Shown one piece after another: positions 7,471 through 10,622 of a stretch of 10,622 nucleotides of DNA (within the stretch, counting starts at the first letter, position 1; every line of letters begins with the position of its first letter). The notes under the pieces are model-generated. The model saw only the letters and a list, made by a program, of their open reading frames with translations, was not told the origin of the DNA and did not search any database. The stretch covers positions 1 to 10,622 of the forward strand of contig NYWX01000040.1 of assembly GCA_002685275.1 (NCBI GenBank), written 5' to 3'. Made by a program: the position numbers and the translations under genes. Source of the DNA: Gammaproteobacteria bacterium. GTDB taxonomy: Bacteria > Pseudomonadota > Gammaproteobacteria > Woeseiales > Woeseiaceae.

Positions 7471-7502
7471 CAAATGTACGTTTCCTCCAGTTGGAGCGCA
7501 AA
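7471..7502 (-). promoter_or_regulatory. Bacteroidota-type promoter of trpS with a dyad in the spacer
   Basis: On the - strand TTTG (7502 to 7499), a 20-base spacer and TACATTTG (7478 to 7471) match the Bacteroidota -33 TTTG and -7 TAnnTTTG consensus exactly with ideal spacing. The start point would fall near 7466, leaving a leader of about 10 bases before the ATG at 7456. The spacer contains CTCCA (7485-7489), two bases and TGGAG (7492-7496), a perfect 5-bp dyad that might bind a regulator. Confidence 0.65.
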
Positions 7503-7574
7503 AAAGCTACATTATTTTTCTTCTACTTTACGCGAAACTTTCTTGGCTGATTTGAAATTGAATATATTTACTGG

Positions 7575-8348
7575 GTGAGAAAAGTACTTTTAGTTTTATG
7601 GCGATTATGGTTTTATTTTATATCCGCAACACCTGTTATAATTTTATTTTTCCCATTAGCATTAATGTTGGTTTTACCTAGTGGTTACCGTTATTTATTT
7701 TGGGTTGCCCGAAATATATGGGCCCCTATTGTTCTTTTTGGGGCAGGGTTTTGGATAAAAAAAACGACTTCTTTCCATACAGAGGAGAAAAGCGCAGTTC
7801 TAATTGCAAACCACAGTAGTTATTTAGATATCATGCTGATGTTTCGTATGCGGAAAACACCTTTTGTGTTTGTAGGAAAAAAAGAATTAGTAAGAATTCC
7901 TTTTTTTGGCTACCTCTACAAACGAGCAGCCATAATGGTAGATAGAACTTCTTCTAAAAGTCGTTATAGTGTTTATCAAAGGGCACAACATTTCATTAAA
8001 AAGGGCTATAGTATTTGTATTTTTCCTGAGAAAGAATATTTAGACGAAACTATTTTATTAAATCCTTTTAAAAAAGGAGCATTTAAGTTGGCATTAGATC
8101 ACAAGCTTCCAATTTTACCACTGGTTTTTTTAGATTGTAAGCGAAAGTTTCCTTGGTATACTACACATGGTTATCCAGGGAGCTTAAGGGTAAAAGAATT
8201 GGATGTAATTCAAGTAAAAGATATGCAATATAAATCAATAGAATCACTTCAGAAAAAGGCATATAATTTGATTAGAAATAGTCTGGAAAAAGATCCTAAA
8301 AAAAGGGCATTGGAAGCCATTAAAATTTGGGAAAATAAAACTAACTAG
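7575..8348 (+). CDS. plsC: 1-acyl-sn-glycerol-3-phosphate acyltransferase (PlsC family)
   Basis: Membrane acyltransferase expected to acylate lysophosphatidic acid to phosphatidic acid in phospholipid synthesis. It is 257 residues. An N-terminal hydrophobic region (about 5-60) holds one or two membrane segments. The catalytic HX4D motif is 'NHSSYLD' (His80, Asp85). The substrate-binding block 'GKKELVRIPFFGYLYKRAA' is at 101-119, motif III 'CIFPEKE' at 148-154 and motif IV 'LPILPLVF' at 178-185. The usual FPEG is FPEK here (Lys153), a departure at a normally conserved glycine, although Glu152 is kept. The start is GTG at 7575 (MRKVLLVLWRLWFY), which gives the usual family N-terminus; the next in-frame Met is at residue 31, inside the hydrophobic region. 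It is divergent from trpS and ends one base from recA. Confidence 0.9.
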   Translation: MRKVLLVLWRLWFYFISATPVIILFFPLALMLVLPSGYRYLFWVARNIWAPIVLFGAGFWIKKTTSFHTEEKSAVLIANHSSYLDIMLMFRMRKTPFVFVGKKELVRIPFFGYLYKRAAIMVDRTSSKSRYSVYQRAQHFIKKGYSICIFPEKEYLDETILLNPFKKGAFKLALDHKLPILPLVFLDCKRKFPWYTTHGYPGSLRVKELDVIQVKDMQYKSIESLQKKAYNLIRNSLEKDPKKRALEAIKIWENKTN

Positions 8349-8349
8349 A

Positions 8350-9357
8350 CTAAGAATTTACTGCCTTTATCGTATCCATGATCTTCTGTTCAAGCTCTTC
8401 CATCAACTCTGGGTTATCAAGCAGCAAATTCTTTACAGCATCGCGACCTTGGCCGATTTTAGTTTCACCGTAACTAAACCAAGAACCACTTTTCTTTATG
8501 ATCTCGTAGTTCACACCCAAATCAATGATTTCACCAATTTTAGAAATTCCTTCTCCGTACATAATATCAAATTCGGTGGTTCTAAAAGGAGGAGCGACTT
8601 TATTTTTAACTACCTTAACACGAGTTTTATTTCCTAAAACTTCAGATTCAGTGCTTTTAATTTGAGTAGAACGACGAATATCCAGTCGAACAGAGGCATA
8701 AAATTTCAAAGCATTCCCTCCTGTTGTAGTTTCTGGATTTCCAAACATGACCCCAATCTTTTCTCTAAGTTGGTTAATAAAAAATACTGCACAATTTGTT
8801 TTGCTTATTGAAGCTGTAAGTTTTCTTAAAGCTTGAGACATCAAACGGGCATGAAGCCCCATTTTAGAATCACCCATTTCACCTTCAATCTCACTTTTTG
8901 GAGTTAGTGCTGCTACCGAATCAATCACAACAATGTCGATAGCTCCTGAACGGATAAGGTTATCGGCTATTTCCAAAGCTTGCTCTCCATGGTCGGGTTG
9001 AGAAATGATCAATTCTCCTACATCAATACCTAATTTCTCAGCGTAAAAGCGATCAAAGGCATGTTCTGCATCTATAAAAGCTGCAATACCACCCTTTTTT
9101 TGACATTCTGCAATGGCATGAAGTGTTAAGGTTGTTTTACCAGAAGATTCTGGACCATAAATTTCTATTACACGTCCTCGAGGGTAACCACCAACACCTA
9201 AAGCAATATCGAGTCCAATCGATCCTGAAGGGATCGATTCAACTTCCTCAATAGCCTCGTCACCAAGTTTCATAACGGACCCTTTTCCATAGGTTTTATC
9301 TAACTTATCTAGCGTAAGTTGAAGGGCTTTTTGTTTCGCATTTTTTTGATCGGACAT
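8350..9357 (-). CDS. recA: recombinase RecA
   Basis: ATP-dependent strand-exchange protein that forms filaments on single-stranded DNA for homologous recombination and repair. It is 335 residues. Walker A GPESSGKT is at 68-75 (Lys74), the catalytic Glu98 lies in 'DAEHAFD', Walker B 'DIVVIDS' is at 141-147, and loop L2 '[13 protein letters not shown]' is at 207-219. The C-terminal domain contains 'GSWFSY' and 'GQGRD'. 'FDR' replaces the common 'LDP' after Glu98, as I recall from other flavobacteria. The ATG at 9357 ([26 protein letters not shown]) matches the family start; an in-frame GTG at 9414 would add 19 atypical residues. No SOS-box-like palindrome is evident upstream. It is convergent with plsC (one base apart) and divergent from the peptidase gene. 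Confidence 0.98.
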   Translation of the reverse strand: MSDQKNAKQKALQLTLDKLDKTYGKGSVMKLGDEAIEEVESIPSGSIGLDIALGVGGYPRGRVIEIYGPESSGKTTLTLHAIAECQKKGGIAAFIDAEHAFDRFYAEKLGIDVGELIISQPDHGEQALEIADNLIRSGAIDIVVIDSVAALTPKSEIEGEMGDSKMGLHARLMSQALRKLTASISKTNCAVFFINQLREKIGVMFGNPETTTGGNALKFYASVRLDIRRSTQIKSTESEVLGNKTRVKVVKNKVAPPFRTTEFDIMYGEGISKIGEIIDLGVNYEIIKKSGSWFSYGETKIGQGRDAVKNLLLDNPELMEELEQKIMDTIKAVNS

Positions 9358-9463
9358 AACATTGTTTTTCGCTAATTTACTGTTTCTTATTTTGGCTTCC
9401 AAGAGAGGATTCACCGCATTATTAACAATTTTTTGTAAGTTTAAACATATATACTTATTTAAT

Positions 9464-10622
9464 ATGAAAAACTATCTATTCTTTTTTTGTCTCATCTCAG
9501 GTTCGCTTTTTAGTCAACATATTTTACCCTTAAGAGAGCGCGCCAAAGTGATTGATGAAATTCAAAAATATCGCATAGAAGAATTACTTCCTCAGTTGAT
9601 GGAGGAAGAGAATTTAGACATGTGGGTTCTAATTACCCGAGAGTATAATGAAGACCCTGTTGTAAAAACACTTCTTCCCCCTACATGGCTCAATGCCAGA
9701 AGACGAACAATTTTGGTATTTTCAAAGACAAAGGATGGAGTAGATGCTGTAGCAATTACCCGTTATAATTTTGGCAGAAATATTCGTTCAATTTGGAACA
9801 AAGAAAAACAACCAGACCAATGGAAAGCCTTGGCCGACTATATTAAAACCCAAAACCCAAAACGAATTGGAGTTAATACTTCTGAGCATTATGGTATAGC
9901 AGATGGACTAGCAAAAACTGATTATGATGGAATGATAGCAGTTCTACCCAGTCACTTACAAAAAAGAGTAGTTTCAGCAGAAACCCTTGCAGTTCGATGG
10001 ATTGAAACTAGAACTCCGATAGAAATGATCATATTTAATCAATTAGTTGAAATAACTCATAATATTATTTCAGAGGCCTTTTCAACTCGCGTGATTACAC
10101 CAGGAGTTACTACAACAGACGATGTAGTATGGTGGATGCGCGAAAAAGTTTTGGCATTGGGATTGAAAACTTGGTTTCAACCAACAATTGATGTTCAAAG
10201 AACCGGTAAAAGCGATTTATATGCTTTTGACGGTAAATCTAAATTTGATATAATCCTCCCAGGCGACCTTGTGCACTGTGACTTTGGGATCAGCTACCTC
10301 ACTCTTAATACAGACTGCCAAGAGCTAGCTTACGTCTTAAAGCCTAAAGAGAATGATACGCCTGATTTTTTAAAGGAAGCTCTAAGACAAGGAAATGCGG
10401 TTCAAGACCATTTAACAGATAATTTTAAAAAGGGCAGAACAGGAAATGAAACTTTGCGAATGGCAATAGCTGATAGTAAAGCTAATAATCTTCGGCCCCA
10501 AATTTATACTCATCCGTTGGGTTTTTACGGGCATTCTGCAGGAACTACTTTTGGAATGTGGGACTCCCAAGAAGGCATTCCTGGTTCGGGAGACCACCCT
10601 CTGTATGAAAATACTGCTTATG
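9464..10622 (+). CDS. secreted M24 family metallopeptidase (Xaa-Pro peptidase-like), partial at 3' end
   Basis: The open frame starts at ATG 9464 and runs off the window, giving 386 residues. Residues 1-18 form a signal peptide ([18 protein letters not shown]), so the product is exported. An N-terminal creatinase-like region (about 20-190) precedes a pita-bread M24 catalytic domain. Metal ligands seen are Asp273 ('HCDFGI'), Asp284 ('NTDCQE', 11 residues on, the family spacing) and His350 ('THPLGFYGH'), with His357 seven residues later as the usual substrate-contact histidine. The two glutamate ligands would lie beyond the window edge. Likely activity is removal of N-terminal residues from peptides, possibly with proline at position 2; the substrate is not determined. 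It is divergent from recA, with 106 bases between the two ATGs and no clear promoter consensus on either strand. Confidence 0.9.
   Translation, partial: MKNYLFFFCLISGSLFSQHILPLRERAKVIDEIQKYRIEELLPQLMEEENLDMWVLITREYNEDPVVKTLLPPTWLNARRRTILVFSKTKDGVDAVAITRYNFGRNIRSIWNKEKQPDQWKALADYIKTQNPKRIGVNTSEHYGIADGLAKTDYDGMIAVLPSHLQKRVVSAETLAVRWIETRTPIEMIIFNQLVEITHNIISEAFSTRVITPGVTTTDDVVWWMREKVLALGLKTWFQPTIDVQRTGKSDLYAFDGKSKFDIILPGDLVHCDFGISYLTLNTDCQELAYVLKPKENDTPDFLKEALRQGNAVQDHLTDNFKKGRTGNETLRMAIADSKANNLRPQIYTHPLGFYGHSAGTTFGMWDSQEGIPGSGDHPLYENTAY

Noticed and set aside
9358..9414. GTG start for recA, adding 19 residues
   Set aside because: RecA proteins of this group begin at the [14 protein letters not shown] sequence; the extension has no family counterpart.
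9421..9463. Promoter boxes in the recA/peptidase divergent gap (TATGTTTA on -, TACTTATT on +)
   Set aside because: Each misses consensus bases and lacks a TTTG at the right distance; too weak to annotate in such AT-rich DNA.
1..10622. CRISPR arrays, insertion sequences, attachment sites, tRNA genes, defence or toxin-antitoxin genes
   Set aside because: No regularly spaced repeats, transposase, terminal repeats, cloverleaf-like sequence or defence domain was seen on either strand.

Overview
This window is an AT-rich, gene-dense stretch of an ordinary bacterial chromosome. It most likely comes from a member of the Flavobacteriaceae (Bacteroidota). Evidence for this: the ATP synthase operon ends at atpG with no atpD following; the recA protein has the flavobacterial 'EHAFDR' variant; there is a DUF4292 lipoprotein next to an EnvC-like LytM protein and an HU-CCDC81/SPOR membrane protein, both typical of that group; strong Shine-Dalgarno sites are rare; and promoters look like TTTG-N20-TAnnTTTG. 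Genus cannot be decided from the sequence alone.

Layout: (1) Positions 1-2490 hold the end of an ATP synthase operon: a possible last fragment of atpH, then atpA and atpG, all on +. (2) Positions 2491-5405 are a + strand block: a gene-poor stretch with two inverted repeats, dut, a short apparent gene remnant, a DUF4292 lipoprotein and an EnvC-like coiled-coil/LytM protein. (3) Positions 5407-7456 are on -: a bitopic HU-CCDC81/SPOR cell-wall-binding protein preceded by trpS. (4) plsC (+, 7575-8348) runs convergently into recA (-, 8350-9357). (5) A secreted M24 metallopeptidase gene (+, from 9464) runs off the right edge, divergent from recA.

How the genes relate: atpA and atpG make parts of the F1 sector. 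dut cleans dUTP from the nucleotide pool. The DUF4292 lipoprotein, the EnvC-like protein and the SPOR protein all concern the envelope (outer-membrane lipoprotein, control of peptidoglycan hydrolysis, peptidoglycan binding). trpS, plsC and recA are housekeeping genes for translation, phospholipid synthesis and DNA repair.

No new defence system, mobile element, CRISPR array or RNA gene is visible. The most interesting signal is the 122-bp gap after dut. Its open 37-codon frame looks like two separate pieces of a sugar-phosphate nucleotidyltransferase joined together (a middle piece plus the extreme C-terminus), and its stop codon overlaps the start of the next gene. This suggests an internally deleted gene at a locus where relatives carry the intact one. 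Other points are two convergent gene pairs separated by a single base, two good Bacteroidota promoters with dyads placed on them, and a LytM domain that has lost its zinc ligands.
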